Positions 1 to 8,068 are shown, counted from the stretch's first letter. The stretch is 26,855 bases of DNA from Methanosphaera sp. rholeuAM6 (GCA_003266105.1 MVAA01000095.1:45233-72087), one strand, 5' to 3'. Notes: generated by a model from the letters alone, not told the origin. Made by a program: numbers and translations.

Positions 1-2
1 CT

Positions 3-482
3 AACGGTCTACTTGTATCACCATACGTATTTCAACATGAATTAGATATACTAAGTGAACATGACATTAATGTAGAAATAATACCAGACAAATTAACTGC
101 AATAGGAAACATTATTGTAGCTAATGACAATGGAGCAATTGTAAATCCGGACTTGTCAAGCGATGCAAAAAAAATCATTGAAAATACTTTAGATGTGGAA
201 ACAGTAGAAAGTACCATTGCTGGGTTGGACATTGTTGGTTCAACAATAGCAGCAACAAACAAGGGTGCTTTAGTACATCCTGATGCATCAGAAGAAGAAC
301 TAGATTTAGTCGAAGAAGTGTTAGGCGTACCTGCAGAAATTGGTACAGTTAACCGTGGAGTTAAACTCGTAGGAGCATGTATCATTGCAAATTCTAATGG
401 AGTCATTGTAGGAAACAAAACTACAGGACCCGAACTAGCAAGGATTGATCAAGTATTCAACTTATTTGAGGGATCATTATGA
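3..482 (+). CDS. eif6: Translation initiation factor aIF6 (5' truncated by window edge)
   Basis: The frame is open from the window edge and ends in TGA at 480-482. About 159 C-terminal residues are present; the family is usually about 220 residues, so roughly a quarter lies upstream. The repeated pattern of short units containing IIVANDNGAIVNP, ALVHPDASEEEL and GVIVGNKTTGPEL is the pseudo-symmetric repeat of the IF6 pentein fold. aIF6 binds the large ribosomal subunit and prevents premature joining with the small subunit. The stop overlaps the ATG of the next gene (ATGA), which indicates translational coupling. The order aIF6, L18Ae/LX, prefoldin alpha, ftsY is a known archaeal arrangement and supports the call. 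Confidence 0.95.
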   Translation, partial: NGLLVSPYVFQHELDILSEHDINVEIIPDKLTAIGNIIVANDNGAIVNPDLSSDAKKIIENTLDVETVESTIAGLDIVGSTIAATNKGALVHPDASEEELDLVEEVLGVPAEIGTVNRGVKLVGACIIANSNGVIVGNKTTGPELARIDQVFNLFEGSL

Positions 483-703
483 AAACAAAAATATTTAGGG
501 TAAAAGGAAAATTATTAGATGTTGATAAAACAAAAAAATTCACAAGAGAATTAAAAGCAATTAAAGTAGAAGACGTTGAAGAAAAATTATACTCTGAATT
601 TGGTAGTAAACACAGACTGAACAGAGACCAGATAGTCTTCGATGAAATTACTGAAATATCAGCAGATGAAGTAACTGACCCAATCGTACAAAGTTTATTA
701 TAG
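479..703 (+). CDS. rpl18a: Large ribosomal subunit protein L18Ae (LX)
   Basis: This 74-residue protein begins MKTKIFRVKGKL and contains the GSKHRLNRDQI segment typical of archaeal LX/L18Ae, a 50S subunit protein. Its length is normal for the archaeal family. The ATG overlaps the aIF6 stop by four bases, so it is probably translated by coupling. The short 37-base gap to prefoldin alpha fits one transcript. Confidence 0.93.
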   Translation: MKTKIFRVKGKLLDVDKTKKFTRELKAIKVEDVEEKLYSEFGSKHRLNRDQIVFDEITEISADEVTDPIVQSLL

Positions 704-740
704 AACGTTTCGTTATACCATAACAAGGAAGTGTATCCAT

Positions 741-1157
741 ATGGAAGACAGACAAAAACTAGAACAGATGGTTAATGAAATTAATCAGTTACAGCAGCAG
801 GGTGAAACAATCACCCAACAAATCGAACAGTTAAACGTTTCATTAAATGATGTTCGTACTGCACAGGAAGCTGTAAAAGGTATTAAGGGAGCTGTAGGAA
901 AAGAAACCCTTATACCTATAGGTGCAGGATGCTTCATAACAACAGAACTTAAAAGCGAAGACATTATTGTCGGAGTTGGTTCTGATGTTGCAATAAAAAG
1001 AAGCAGAGAAGAAACAGAAGAAACTCTTAAAAAAGACCAGGAAGAAGTGGAAAATCTAATCAAAACATTAACCGAACAATTACAGAAAATTAACGACTAC
1101 ATAACACAGAAAAGACCTGAAGTCGAAAGGTTAATGAAAGAACAGGGAATACAATAA
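741..1157 (+). CDS. pfdA: Prefoldin subunit alpha
   Basis: The 138-residue protein has the prefoldin alpha layout: an N-terminal coiled-coil helix (about residues 1-45), a central beta-hairpin region containing LIPIGAGCFITTEL and IIVGVGSDVAIKRS, and a C-terminal coiled-coil helix. Prefoldin (GimC) is a jellyfish-shaped hexamer of two alpha and four beta subunits that hands unfolded proteins to the group II chaperonin. An AAGGAAG Shine-Dalgarno lies about ten bases before the ATG. Its place after L18Ae and before ftsY is the usual archaeal context and suggests co-translational folding and targeting functions on one transcript. Confidence 0.95.
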   Translation: MEDRQKLEQMVNEINQLQQQGETITQQIEQLNVSLNDVRTAQEAVKGIKGAVGKETLIPIGAGCFITTELKSEDIIVGVGSDVAIKRSREETEETLKKDQEEVENLIKTLTEQLQKINDYITQKRPEVERLMKEQGIQ

Positions 1158-1440
1158 GTAACCCTGTAATTTTCAACTTCCCCTTATTTTAATCTCCCAC
1201 ATAAACAGTTAAATCTCATTTTTTATCATGCTTTCAATAATTAACTAACATTCACAGATGGAATAGGCATTGTTGCTGAAGTCATCCGGAGCATATATTA
1301 GATTATTCAGAATGGGTATGCAGTCAACATTACTCATTATAATCATTTTAACAATCCCATTAATAACTTAAATGAGACAAATATCTATTTTACTAATGAA
1401 AAACATAAACTAAACTATATACTAATAAATTGTAAGGATT
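1158..1440. other. Intergenic region between pfdA and ftsY with possible gene relic
   Basis: No intact gene is seen in these 283 bases. The sequence is AT-rich but holds a more complex patch at about 1255-1320. There the + strand frame reads GIGIVAEVIRSIY up to a TAG and then stays open for about 50 codons into the ftsY start. A minus-strand frame of 33 codons also lies here. A TATA-like AACTATATACT at about 1412-1422 could be the ftsY promoter, and AAGGA at 1434-1438 is its ribosome binding site. Confidence 0.5.
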
Positions 1441-2964
1441 GTGAAAAGCTTGTTTGATTCACTAAGAAAGAAACTTAAAAAAACTATTAAGGATGCATCA
1501 GATACTATACCTGAAGAGGAATTAGAACCATCACAAATAAGTCAAGAACTTGATGATTTAGAAGCAGATCTTCAATCAATAGAAGAAAAATACTCCGAAG
1601 AAACAACGGAAGATGAAAACATTGAAGAAGAAGATGCTGAGGAAGAAACTATTGCCGAAGAAAGTAGTGAAGAGGAAGCAATAGAAGAAGAAACGGTGGA
1701 AGAGGACACTGATGAAGAAACTGCAACAGAAGAAGATGAATTCTCAGAAGATAAAAAAGAGAAAAAAGGATTATTCGGATTCCTAAAACGTGACTCAACA
1801 AAAGAAGAACACGTATTTGAAACAGAAGAAGAATCAACCTCTCAAACCGAAGAAAGTGAAGAAGAAACAACAGAAGATGTTGAATCAGCTACTGAAGAAA
1901 GTGAAGAAGAAACAACAGAAGATGTTGAATCAGCTACCGAAGAACAAGCCGAAGAAGTAGTTGAAGAGGAAAAGAAAAGCCGTTTCGGATTCCTTAAAAG
2001 AGGCAAAAAAGAAAAAGCTGAAGAAAGTTCCAAAAAAGATAAAAAAGAGGATAAAACACCAAAATATGAGGATGAAGCAACAGGTGGCAGATTATCATTC
2101 ATCACAAAGAAAACAATCAAGGAAGATGATATAGCAGAAATTCTTGAAGAACTGGAATTTTCACTCATAGAAGGTGATGTTGCATTTGATGTGGCAGATA
2201 GAATAGTTGAATCAGTAAAAGAAGATCTTGTCGGAAGAAAAATCAGACGAAGGGGAGATATGGAAAGATTCACAACAAACGCTCTTAAAAAGGCAATCAC
2301 GGAAATCATAGACAACGGACACTACGATCTTCTCGGTGACATAGAAGCATCCAAACAAAAGGGAGAACCATACAAGATAATGTTCGTAGGAATAAACGGA
2401 ACGGGAAAAACAACAACAATAGCAAAAATGGCAACATACCTTGAAAAACACGGATATTCATCAGTATTCGGAGCATCAGACACGTTCCGTGCAGGAGCAA
2501 TAGAACAGTTGGAACACCATGCAAATAATCTTAACCTAAAGATAATAAAACATGAAAGAAATTCAGACCCTGCAGCAGTGGCATATGATGCAGTAGAACA
2601 TGCCAGAGCAACCGGAAAGGATGTTGTTCTCATAGATACTTCAGGACGTATGCAAACAAACACAAACCTTATGGATGAAATGAAGAAAATTAAAAGAGTA
2701 TCCAAACCGGACATAGTATTGTATGTTGGAGATGCATTAATGGGAAATGATGCAACCGAACAGGCATCCAAATTCAATGAAGTAATAGACATTGACGGAA
2801 TCATATTGACAAAAGCAGATGCCGATGCAAAAGGTGGAGCAGCAATATCCATAGGACACGTTATTCACAAACCAATATTGTTCATAGGTACAGGTCAATC
2901 ATATGATGATTTAATGGAATTTGAACCTGAATGGATGATAAAACAAATATTTGAAGAAGAATAA
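1441..2964 (+). CDS. ftsY: Signal recognition particle receptor FtsY
   Basis: FtsY docks SRP-ribosome complexes at the membrane by pairing its GTPase with that of SRP54. The start is GTG at 1441 with AAGGA five bases upstream. Residues 1-15 (MKSLFDSLRKKLKKT) form a basic amphipathic stretch. About 190 acidic Glu-rich residues follow, then the NG domain from about residue 210. GTPase motifs are G1 GINGTGKTT (317-325), DTFRAGA (347-353), DTSGRM (399-404) and TKAD (457-460). At 507 residues it is long for an archaeal FtsY, and the excess is all in the acidic domain. That domain holds two copies of FGFLKR (about 112-117 and 182-187) and a tandem 45-base duplication at 1855-1944. It is probably transcribed alone or with the upstream cluster, and a terminator hairpin follows. 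Confidence 0.96.
   Translation: MKSLFDSLRKKLKKTIKDASDTIPEEELEPSQISQELDDLEADLQSIEEKYSEETTEDENIEEEDAEEETIAEESSEEEAIEEETVEEDTDEETATEEDEFSEDKKEKKGLFGFLKRDSTKEEHVFETEEESTSQTEESEEETTEDVESATEESEEETTEDVESATEEQAEEVVEEEKKSRFGFLKRGKKEKAEESSKKDKKEDKTPKYEDEATGGRLSFITKKTIKEDDIAEILEELEFSLIEGDVAFDVADRIVESVKEDLVGRKIRRRGDMERFTTNALKKAITEIIDNGHYDLLGDIEASKQKGEPYKIMFVGINGTGKTTTIAKMATYLEKHGYSSVFGASDTFRAGAIEQLEHHANNLNLKIIKHERNSDPAAVAYDAVEHARATGKDVVLIDTSGRMQTNTNLMDEMKKIKRVSKPDIVLYVGDALMGNDATEQASKFNEVIDIDGIILTKADADAKGGAAISIGHVIHKPILFIGTGQSYDDLMEFEPEWMIKQIFEEE
1855..1944 (+). repeat. Two tandem 45-base units inside ftsY
   Basis: Units at 1855-1899 and 1900-1944 each encode SEEETTEDVESATEE. They differ at one base only (ACT versus ACC for the same Thr). 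The near identity at synonymous sites indicates a recent in-frame duplication in the acidic linker. Confidence 0.95.
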
Positions 2965-2992
2965 AACATATTCTTCATAGTTCTATTTTTTT
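2956..2992 (+). terminator. Hairpin and T-run terminator after ftsY
   Basis: A perfect 8-base stem GAAGAATA/TATTCTTC with loop AAACA overlaps the ftsY stop codon (TAA 2962-2964). A run of seven T (2986-2992) follows it. The form fits an intrinsic terminator and separates ftsY from the convergent methyltransferase gene. Confidence 0.7.
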
Positions 2993-3037
2993 CACATCAT
3001 AATAATGGTGTATTGTATTCAAAATTCGATTAAATAT

Positions 3038-3052
3038 AAAAATAGTATTTTT
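3038..3052 (-). terminator. Inverted repeat AAAAATA-G-TATTTTT downstream of the methyltransferase gene
   Basis: This is a perfect 7-base inverted repeat around a single G, nine bases beyond the methyltransferase stop. Read on the minus strand it is U-rich, as archaeal termination sites are. The short loop makes it more likely to act as a U-tract terminator than as a stable hairpin. Confidence 0.4.
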
Positions 3053-3060
3053 GAAAGGAA

Positions 3061-3744
3061 TTAATCCTTTCTTGTTGCACCATATACTGCATTGGCGTAG
3101 TATTTCCATATAATATCTATTTCCTGGAATCCTACATTTTCTAGCATTTTCATGTGCATGTATATTGTTGTTGGTATGTCATTTTCCTCTCGTTTTCTGT
3201 TCATTTCACTGATTTCTTCGGCTGTCACTCCATTTTCCATAACGTCCCGCTGTGCTATTTTCTCGTAAAGTTTTTCATTGTATTTGCTGTTTGCCTTTAT
3301 CACGTCCGCGTTAAGGAATACTCCACCAATTTCAAGTGCATCGTATATTGATTTGTACATTTTCTCTTTTTCTTCATCCGTTGGTATGTGATGTAGGGCC
3401 AGTGAGGATATGATTGCATCGTATTTTGTTGTAAGTTCAGTCTGTGTAAAGTCACCTATGACATATTCTATGTCCTCATAGTCTTCAAGCTTATCTTTGG
3501 CTATTTCTATCATGTTTTCTGATATGTCCAGGCATGTTATTCGTGCTTCTGGAAATCTTTCCTTTGTTTTTTCAGTTATATTTCCGGTTCCACATCCAAG
3601 ATCAAGTATTTTCGGGTTTTCCTTCGCATCTGGTATTGCATTTATCAACACTTCAACCATTTGATCGTATTTCGGCAGGTTTCTCTGTACTCTCTGGTCA
3701 AATTCCTGTGCCTCTTCATTAAAGTGTTTTTTTAAATCGGACAT
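3061..3744 (-). CDS. Class I SAM-dependent methyltransferase
   Basis: The protein has a class I methyltransferase Rossmann fold. Motif I ILDLGCGTGN is at about residues 46-55, the acidic residue that binds the SAM ribose is in CLDISENMIEIA at about 71-82, and a motif II-like VIGDFTQ follows. The substrate cannot be read from the sequence; UbiE/Trans-aconitate-type enzymes are the nearest general look-alikes. I chose ATG 3744 (227 residues) because GAGGTG sits seven bases before it, whereas an ATG at 3750 abuts the Shine-Dalgarno. It lies six to twelve bases downstream of the DUF368 gene on the same strand, so the two are probably cotranscribed. Confidence 0.85.
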   Translation of the reverse strand: MSDLKKHFNEEAQEFDQRVQRNLPKYDQMVEVLINAIPDAKENPKILDLGCGTGNITEKTKERFPEARITCLDISENMIEIAKDKLEDYEDIEYVIGDFTQTELTTKYDAIISSLALHHIPTDEEKEKMYKSIYDALEIGGVFLNADVIKANSKYNEKLYEKIAQRDVMENGVTAEEISEMNRKREENDIPTTIYMHMKMLENVGFQEIDIIWKYYANAVYGATRKD

Positions 3745-3756
3745 TTCCATTCACCT

Positions 3757-4614
3757 CTATATTAATTCGTAGTTGAATTTTGTTTCCACCATTATTACTA
3801 TTGCCATTGCTATTATTCCCAATATAAGGCATACAGGCAGTGAACCTGTAGGTGCAGTAATTATGTGCTGTAAGGGTATTCTCATTGAACCGAGCATGAT
3901 TCCTATGAGTGTTGCTACCGTCAGCTGCTTATGGTTTTCCAGCATGTATTTGATTATTCTGCTCATTGCCATAAATCCTATTCCCGCTCCCAGTATGAAA
4001 ACTATGATTTCTATTATTGATATTTTGTGAAGTGCGTTTATCATGTATTCATATTGTCCCAATAGCAGAAGCAGTGATGATCCGGATATTCCCGGAAGTA
4101 GCATAGCACATATTGCTATGAATCCTGATATGAACAGTATTGGCAGAGAGTGTGCTGTTTGCATAGGGTTTAATCCCACGAATATGTATGCCAGTAGCGC
4201 AAATATGAGTGTTGTCAGTATTGCCTTTATGTTGAATGCGTCCAACTGTTTGTAGAGCACGTATATTGATGCCAGAATCAATCCTCCAAAGAAGGAGTAT
4301 GTGAATGCCGCATAGTTGGCCAGCAGGTAGTTTATGATTCTTGCCATAAGCAGTATTGCTAATGCTATTCCCAGTCCCAGAGGTATGAAGAATTCAAAGT
4401 CTACCTCTTCGAATAACTGCTGTTTGAATCCGTTTATGTCTCCCTTAAGCAATGGTTTTATAAACAGCAGTTTTATGTTGCTTATAGATTTTATCAGCTT
4501 GTCGTATATTCCCGTTATCAATGCTATTGTTCCACCGGATATTCCGGGCATTATGTCGGATGTTCCCATGAGTAATCCTCTCAGGAATATTTTTATCATT
4601 TCAGTAATGTCCAT
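3757..4614 (-). CDS. DUF368 membrane protein, probable polyprenyl-phosphate translocase
   Basis: This 285-residue integral membrane protein has about eight hydrophobic segments and two copies of the family hallmark: MPGISGGTIALITG (residues 22-35) and LPGISGSSLLLLLG (173-186). The duplicated motif shows the internal repeat expected of the family. Bacterial DUF368 proteins (PopT) return undecaprenyl phosphate across the membrane after cell-wall or glycan export. In a Methanobacteriales cell the likely cargo is the polyprenyl phosphate used for pseudomurein and glycan synthesis, which is inference. The start ATG 4614 is preceded by GGGAG at a seven-base spacing. It is divergent from the dUTPase gene and likely cotranscribed with the downstream methyltransferase. 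Confidence 0.85.
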   Translation of the reverse strand: MDITEMIKIFLRGLLMGTSDIMPGISGGTIALITGIYDKLIKSISNIKLLFIKPLLKGDINGFKQQLFEEVDFEFFIPLGLGIALAILLMARIINYLLANYAAFTYSFFGGLILASIYVLYKQLDAFNIKAILTTLIFALLAYIFVGLNPMQTAHSLPILFISGFIAICAMLLPGISGSSLLLLLGQYEYMINALHKISIIEIIVFILGAGIGFMAMSRIIKYMLENHKQLTVATLIGIMLGSMRIPLQHIITAPTGSLPVCLILGIIAMAIVIMVETKFNYELI

Positions 4615-4729
4615 GTTTTTTCTCCCATTATTTTTAATTTCTTCTACTCATATTTTTGTTTGAAAAAAGTTAAATAATTTTTAATTCATAGTATTTATTA
4701 TTGAAATTTTTTCGAGGATTTGATTTATT

Positions 4730-5191
4730 ATGTTGGGAGAAGAAGAATTAAGAAAGTTGTTTCCGGAGTATGATGATTCCATTCAACCTTCCGGTATTGA
4801 TTTGAGGATGGATAAGTTATACAGACAGACGGGATGTGGTTCTTTAATTGATGATAAAAAGAATTTGCCGTCTGTTGAGGAAGTTGAATGTGTGGATGGT
4901 ATTTATACACTTGAAGCTGGAACAAGTTATAGTGTGACCATTATGGGCAAGACACGTATTCCCGTCGGTTATACCATGCTGTATCTGCCTCGTTCAACAC
5001 TTTTGAGAAGTTTTATCAGTGTTCATACTGCCGTTGGCGATCCGGGATTTTATGGTACTTTACAGTTTATGATTACCAATAATGGTGACTATGATTACAG
5101 GATAAAACGTGGTGAACGTATTGCTCAGGCCGTTGTTTTTAAGGTGGACGGTTCAGGCAGGTATGATGGCAGTTATCAGGAAGAGGATTAG
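4730..5191 (+). CDS. dut: dUTP pyrophosphatase of the dCTP deaminase/dUTPase superfamily
   Basis: The 153-residue protein has superfamily motifs PSGIDLRM (20-27), LPRSTLLR (86-93), GDPGFYG (103-109), GERIAQ (128-133) and a C-terminal GRYDGSYQ (143-150). Archaeal relatives hydrolyse dUTP to dUMP and pyrophosphate, and some also deaminate dCTP. Aligned by eye, the Glu that dCTP deaminases use for catalysis (in L-E-x-x-N-x-G) is replaced in FMITNNG, where Met114 takes its place. Deamination is therefore unlikely and dUTPase the better call. No ideal Shine-Dalgarno precedes the ATG (GAGG is 12 bases away), so a short or absent leader is possible. The ThDP enzyme gene begins three bases after its stop. 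Confidence 0.82.
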   Translation: MLGEEELRKLFPEYDDSIQPSGIDLRMDKLYRQTGCGSLIDDKKNLPSVEEVECVDGIYTLEAGTSYSVTIMGKTRIPVGYTMLYLPRSTLLRSFISVHTAVGDPGFYGTLQFMITNNGDYDYRIKRGERIAQAVVFKVDGSGRYDGSYQEED

Positions 5192-5194
5192 GTT

Positions 5195-6814
5195 GTGTTA
5201 ATATTGAAAGCTGACAGAAATACTGCAGAGTATCTTGTGAAGGTGCTGGAGGATAATGGTGTTGATTACGTTTTTGGCTATCCTGGTGAGCAGGTTTTGC
5301 CAATCTATGAGGCACTTCGTAAGTCCGGCATTAAGCATGTTTTGACCCGTCATGAACAGGCTGCCATTCACGCTGCCGACAGTTATGCACGTATCAGCGG
5401 TAAGTATGGTGTTTGTCTTGCAACTGCCGGTCCAGGTGCCATGAATCTTGTGATGGGCGTGAGTGCCTGCTATAAGGACAGTGTTCCCGTTCTTGTTTTG
5501 ACAGGGGATGTTCCCACTACCGTTAAGGGCACAAATACCTTCCAGGATTTGCCTCTCAATGATATATTCAGGCCGATTTGCTTTAAGTCATATAATGCAT
5601 ATTCTCCCGAGAAGCTTGAAAACAGTATCAATGAGGCTTTCATGTATTTTGAGGATGGTGTCAGTGGGCCTGTCCACATCAACATTCCAAAAGATGTTCA
5701 AAGTAAACCGATGAATGTATCTCATAAGGTCATACATACAAGAAATATCAGGACACCACAAGAATCCGATATTGAATACACTATTAAAATGATAGAAAAT
5801 AGTGAAAAACCATTAATAATTGCAGGGTATGGCATAATATACGCAGATGCAATGAAGGAATTTAACGAATTTGTTGAAAAGACAGAAATACCTGTAGCAA
5901 CAACATGGAATGCCAGGGGAATAATACCTGAAAACGATGAAAGAAATCTTGGACTGGTGGGAAACCGTGGAAAAACACGGGCAAACTATGCTTCAGAACA
6001 TGCGGACCTAATAATAGCACTTGCAAGCAGGTTATCTGAAAGAACCACAAGCCACATAAACACAAAAAACATCATACAGGTAAACACCAATACACAACAC
6101 AACTACGGTGAAACATTCTACCATTGTAACGTCAAGGAATTCCTCGAAGAAATAAACAAAAAAGAAATAAAGACAAATATCGGCAAATGGAAAACAAGAA
6201 TACTTTCCAAAGATGAAACAAGAAATTATGTGCCGGAAAAAACGGATAAGCTACATCCTGACACTGTAATACAGAACATACTAGACAATTGTGATGAAAA
6301 CACAACAATAGTGATAGATGCCGGAACAATACCAACATACTTTACAATGGATTCAACAGTGGAAAAAACAGGAAAAATACTCTTCTCCGGAGGATTGGGA
6401 CCAATGGGCTACGCCATACCTGCAGCCATAGGAGCAACATACGCAAGACCGGACGATGTGATAATAGCTGCAACAGGTGACGGGGCAGTACAGATGACAA
6501 TAGAGGAACTGGCAGTTCTAAACACATACAAACTGCCGATAATAGTCATAATAATAAACAACAGTCTGCTGGGAATCATCAAACAATGGCAGGACATGGC
6601 AGACATACCAAAATATCAGGTAGACCTTGACAATCCCGACTTTGTAAAACTTGCACAGTCATACAACATAGAAGCCGATAACATAACAAGCATAGAGGAA
6701 TTGAATGAAAAATTGTCAAAGGCAATAAAAGAGAAAAAACCGCACCTGTTCAACATTGAAGTTGCAGACGTACCGATACCGCTGCCTGATGTAAGCAGCA
6801 AAAACAGCTTTTAA
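5195..6814 (+). CDS. Acetolactate synthase-like thiamine-diphosphate enzyme
   Basis: The 539-residue protein has the three-domain ThDP fold: a PYR domain with catalytic Glu54 in TRHEQAA, a central domain (about 190-320), and a PP domain with the ThDP/Mg motif starting GDG at 428 and ending NN at 455-456. AHAS large subunits make acetolactate or acetohydroxybutyrate for branched-chain amino acids. No small subunit gene (ilvN) is adjacent, and the gene follows a dUTPase. It may therefore be a paralogue with another 2-oxoacid substrate; I leave the symbol blank. The start is GTG 5195, with GGAAGAGG just upstream. Codon use changes sharply near base 5700 (about residue 169): the first part favours T- and G-ending codons and the rest A- and C-ending ones, without any break in the protein. 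Confidence 0.85.
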   Translation: MLILKADRNTAEYLVKVLEDNGVDYVFGYPGEQVLPIYEALRKSGIKHVLTRHEQAAIHAADSYARISGKYGVCLATAGPGAMNLVMGVSACYKDSVPVLVLTGDVPTTVKGTNTFQDLPLNDIFRPICFKSYNAYSPEKLENSINEAFMYFEDGVSGPVHINIPKDVQSKPMNVSHKVIHTRNIRTPQESDIEYTIKMIENSEKPLIIAGYGIIYADAMKEFNEFVEKTEIPVATTWNARGIIPENDERNLGLVGNRGKTRANYASEHADLIIALASRLSERTTSHINTKNIIQVNTNTQHNYGETFYHCNVKEFLEEINKKEIKTNIGKWKTRILSKDETRNYVPEKTDKLHPDTVIQNILDNCDENTTIVIDAGTIPTYFTMDSTVEKTGKILFSGGLGPMGYAIPAAIGATYARPDDVIIAATGDGAVQMTIEELAVLNTYKLPIIVIIINNSLLGIIKQWQDMADIPKYQVDLDNPDFVKLAQSYNIEADNITSIEELNEKLSKAIKEKKPHLFNIEVADVPIPLPDVSSKNSF

Positions 6815-6837
6815 AAATAATTAAGTGGGAAGATTAA

Positions 6838-6871
6838 TGGGAAAAAGCGTTAACGTAACTGCTTTCCTTTC
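6838..6871. terminator. Imperfect hairpin between convergent genes
   Basis: GGAAAAAGC and GCTTTCC can pair with a bulge around a loop containing GTTAAC. A T/C-rich stretch follows. It lies in the 60-base gap between the convergent ThDP enzyme and radical SAM genes, so it could serve both. The stem is imperfect and the call is tentative. Confidence 0.35.
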
Positions 6872-6874
6872 TAA

Positions 6875-8044
6875 CTATTTTAACGCAATATCCATTACCG
6901 TGAACTTCCTGCCTTCTTTTGGCATATTTTCAAAACCGACATTTAACGTGAAGTTATAATCCTTTTCAACTGTCTGATCCAGTTCGTCAAAGGCAAAGTC
7001 CAGTTTCTGATTCATCAGTTCATCAATCTTGTCAAATATCATCTTATACGCTTCACAATGAGGATCCACATTTTTTACTTCATGATTGCTTACAGCAAGA
7101 GCATTGTAGGGACATCCTCCCCTGCAGTAATCTATGTGTTTGCAGTCTCCACAGTCACTGTCAACAAATTCCTTGTATTCATGTAAAAGCTTTTCGGCTT
7201 TTGTATCCATCAGTTCTTCAAATGATGGCCTGTCCTTTACGTGTCCGATTTCATATTCGCTCATGTCCACGAACCTGTAGCATGGATATATTTTTCCATC
7301 AGGTCCCACGGCAAAGGTGCTGTCCATACAGTCAACGTATGTGCAGACAAATCCCCTTTTCATGAACACGCCCTTGCACAGATGGTCAATGTTTTTCAGT
7401 TCTATCGTATCGGCCAAATCAAGATATTGGTCAAGCAGGTACAGCATCAGTTCTCCATAATCCTTCGGGTCCAATGCGTAACCGTCACCATTGTCATCTT
7501 TTATTGAGGGAAGTGCAGGGTGTATCTTAAGGTTTAACCCATTTTCCTTGAAGAATTCAAATATCTCTTCTTTGTGTTTTATGGAGTAGTTGGTGAATGT
7601 ACTTATGAAGCTTACTCTAAGGTCATGTTTTTTTGCTGTTTCATAACCTTTTAGGGTACGGTCATAGTATCCCTGTCCTCGCTGTTTATCGTTGAGTTCT
7701 TTAGGTCCGTCAAGACTGCTTCCGATTGGTATCTCATATTCTTTGAACAGCTGTGCCGTTTTGTCATCCATCTGCCATAGGTTTGTTTGTATTGCATATG
7801 CAGGATAACGGTCTTTTAGTCTTGAGGATATTTCCTTCAATGCATGTTCATAGAATTCGTATCCTGCCAGTAGCGGTTCTCCACCATGGAATGTGAATGT
7901 CACTGGGTCCTGTTTAAAATTTTCCAGCCAGTCTACTATCTGGGTCATGGTTTCCTTTGTCATTACCTCTGATACGGTTTCCGAGTTCCAGCAGTATGTG
8001 CAGTTTGCCGGACATCCCATTGTAGGCACTATCATTACATGCAT
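6875..8044 (-). CDS. Radical SAM/SPASM peptide- or protein-modifying enzyme
   Basis: The N-terminus MHVMIVPTMGCPANCTYCW carries the CxxxCxxC motif (Cys11, 15, 18) that binds the SAM-cleaving 4Fe-4S cluster. FHGGEPLL is the family's GGEP motif. The C-terminal SPASM region has many Cys (FVCTYVDC, GKIYPCYRF, CGDCKHIDYCRGGCP, DPHC), enough for one or two auxiliary clusters. It belongs with anaerobic sulfatase-maturase and RiPP-maturase types; a methanogen peptide-modifying subfamily seems likely, from memory of the family. I chose ATG 8044 (389 residues) because GGAGGTG at 8057-8051 is six bases upstream. A TTG at 8059 would overlap this site. It starts 24 bases after the ABCE1 stop, so they form an operon. 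No Cys-rich precursor peptide was found nearby. Confidence 0.88.
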   Translation of the reverse strand: MHVMIVPTMGCPANCTYCWNSETVSEVMTKETMTQIVDWLENFKQDPVTFTFHGGEPLLAGYEFYEHALKEISSRLKDRYPAYAIQTNLWQMDDKTAQLFKEYEIPIGSSLDGPKELNDKQRGQGYYDRTLKGYETAKKHDLRVSFISTFTNYSIKHKEEIFEFFKENGLNLKIHPALPSIKDDNGDGYALDPKDYGELMLYLLDQYLDLADTIELKNIDHLCKGVFMKRGFVCTYVDCMDSTFAVGPDGKIYPCYRFVDMSEYEIGHVKDRPSFEELMDTKAEKLLHEYKEFVDSDCGDCKHIDYCRGGCPYNALAVSNHEVKNVDPHCEAYKMIFDKIDELMNQKLDFAFDELDQTVEKDYNFTLNVGFENMPKEGRKFTVMDIALK

Positions 8045-8068
8045 CTTCATCACCTCCAAGTGATATGA

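Noticed and set aside
1299..1301. TAG as a pyrrolysine codon in the pfdA-ftsY spacer
   Set aside because: The frame has no start and further stops upstream, and no pyrrolysine gene is seen in the window. A decayed frame is simpler.
1842..2315. A 157-codon Ser-rich minus-strand frame opposite ftsY
   Set aside because: It is the mirror of the Glu-rich acidic domain (GAA read backwards gives TTC, and its shifted frame gives Ser codons) and has no start signals.
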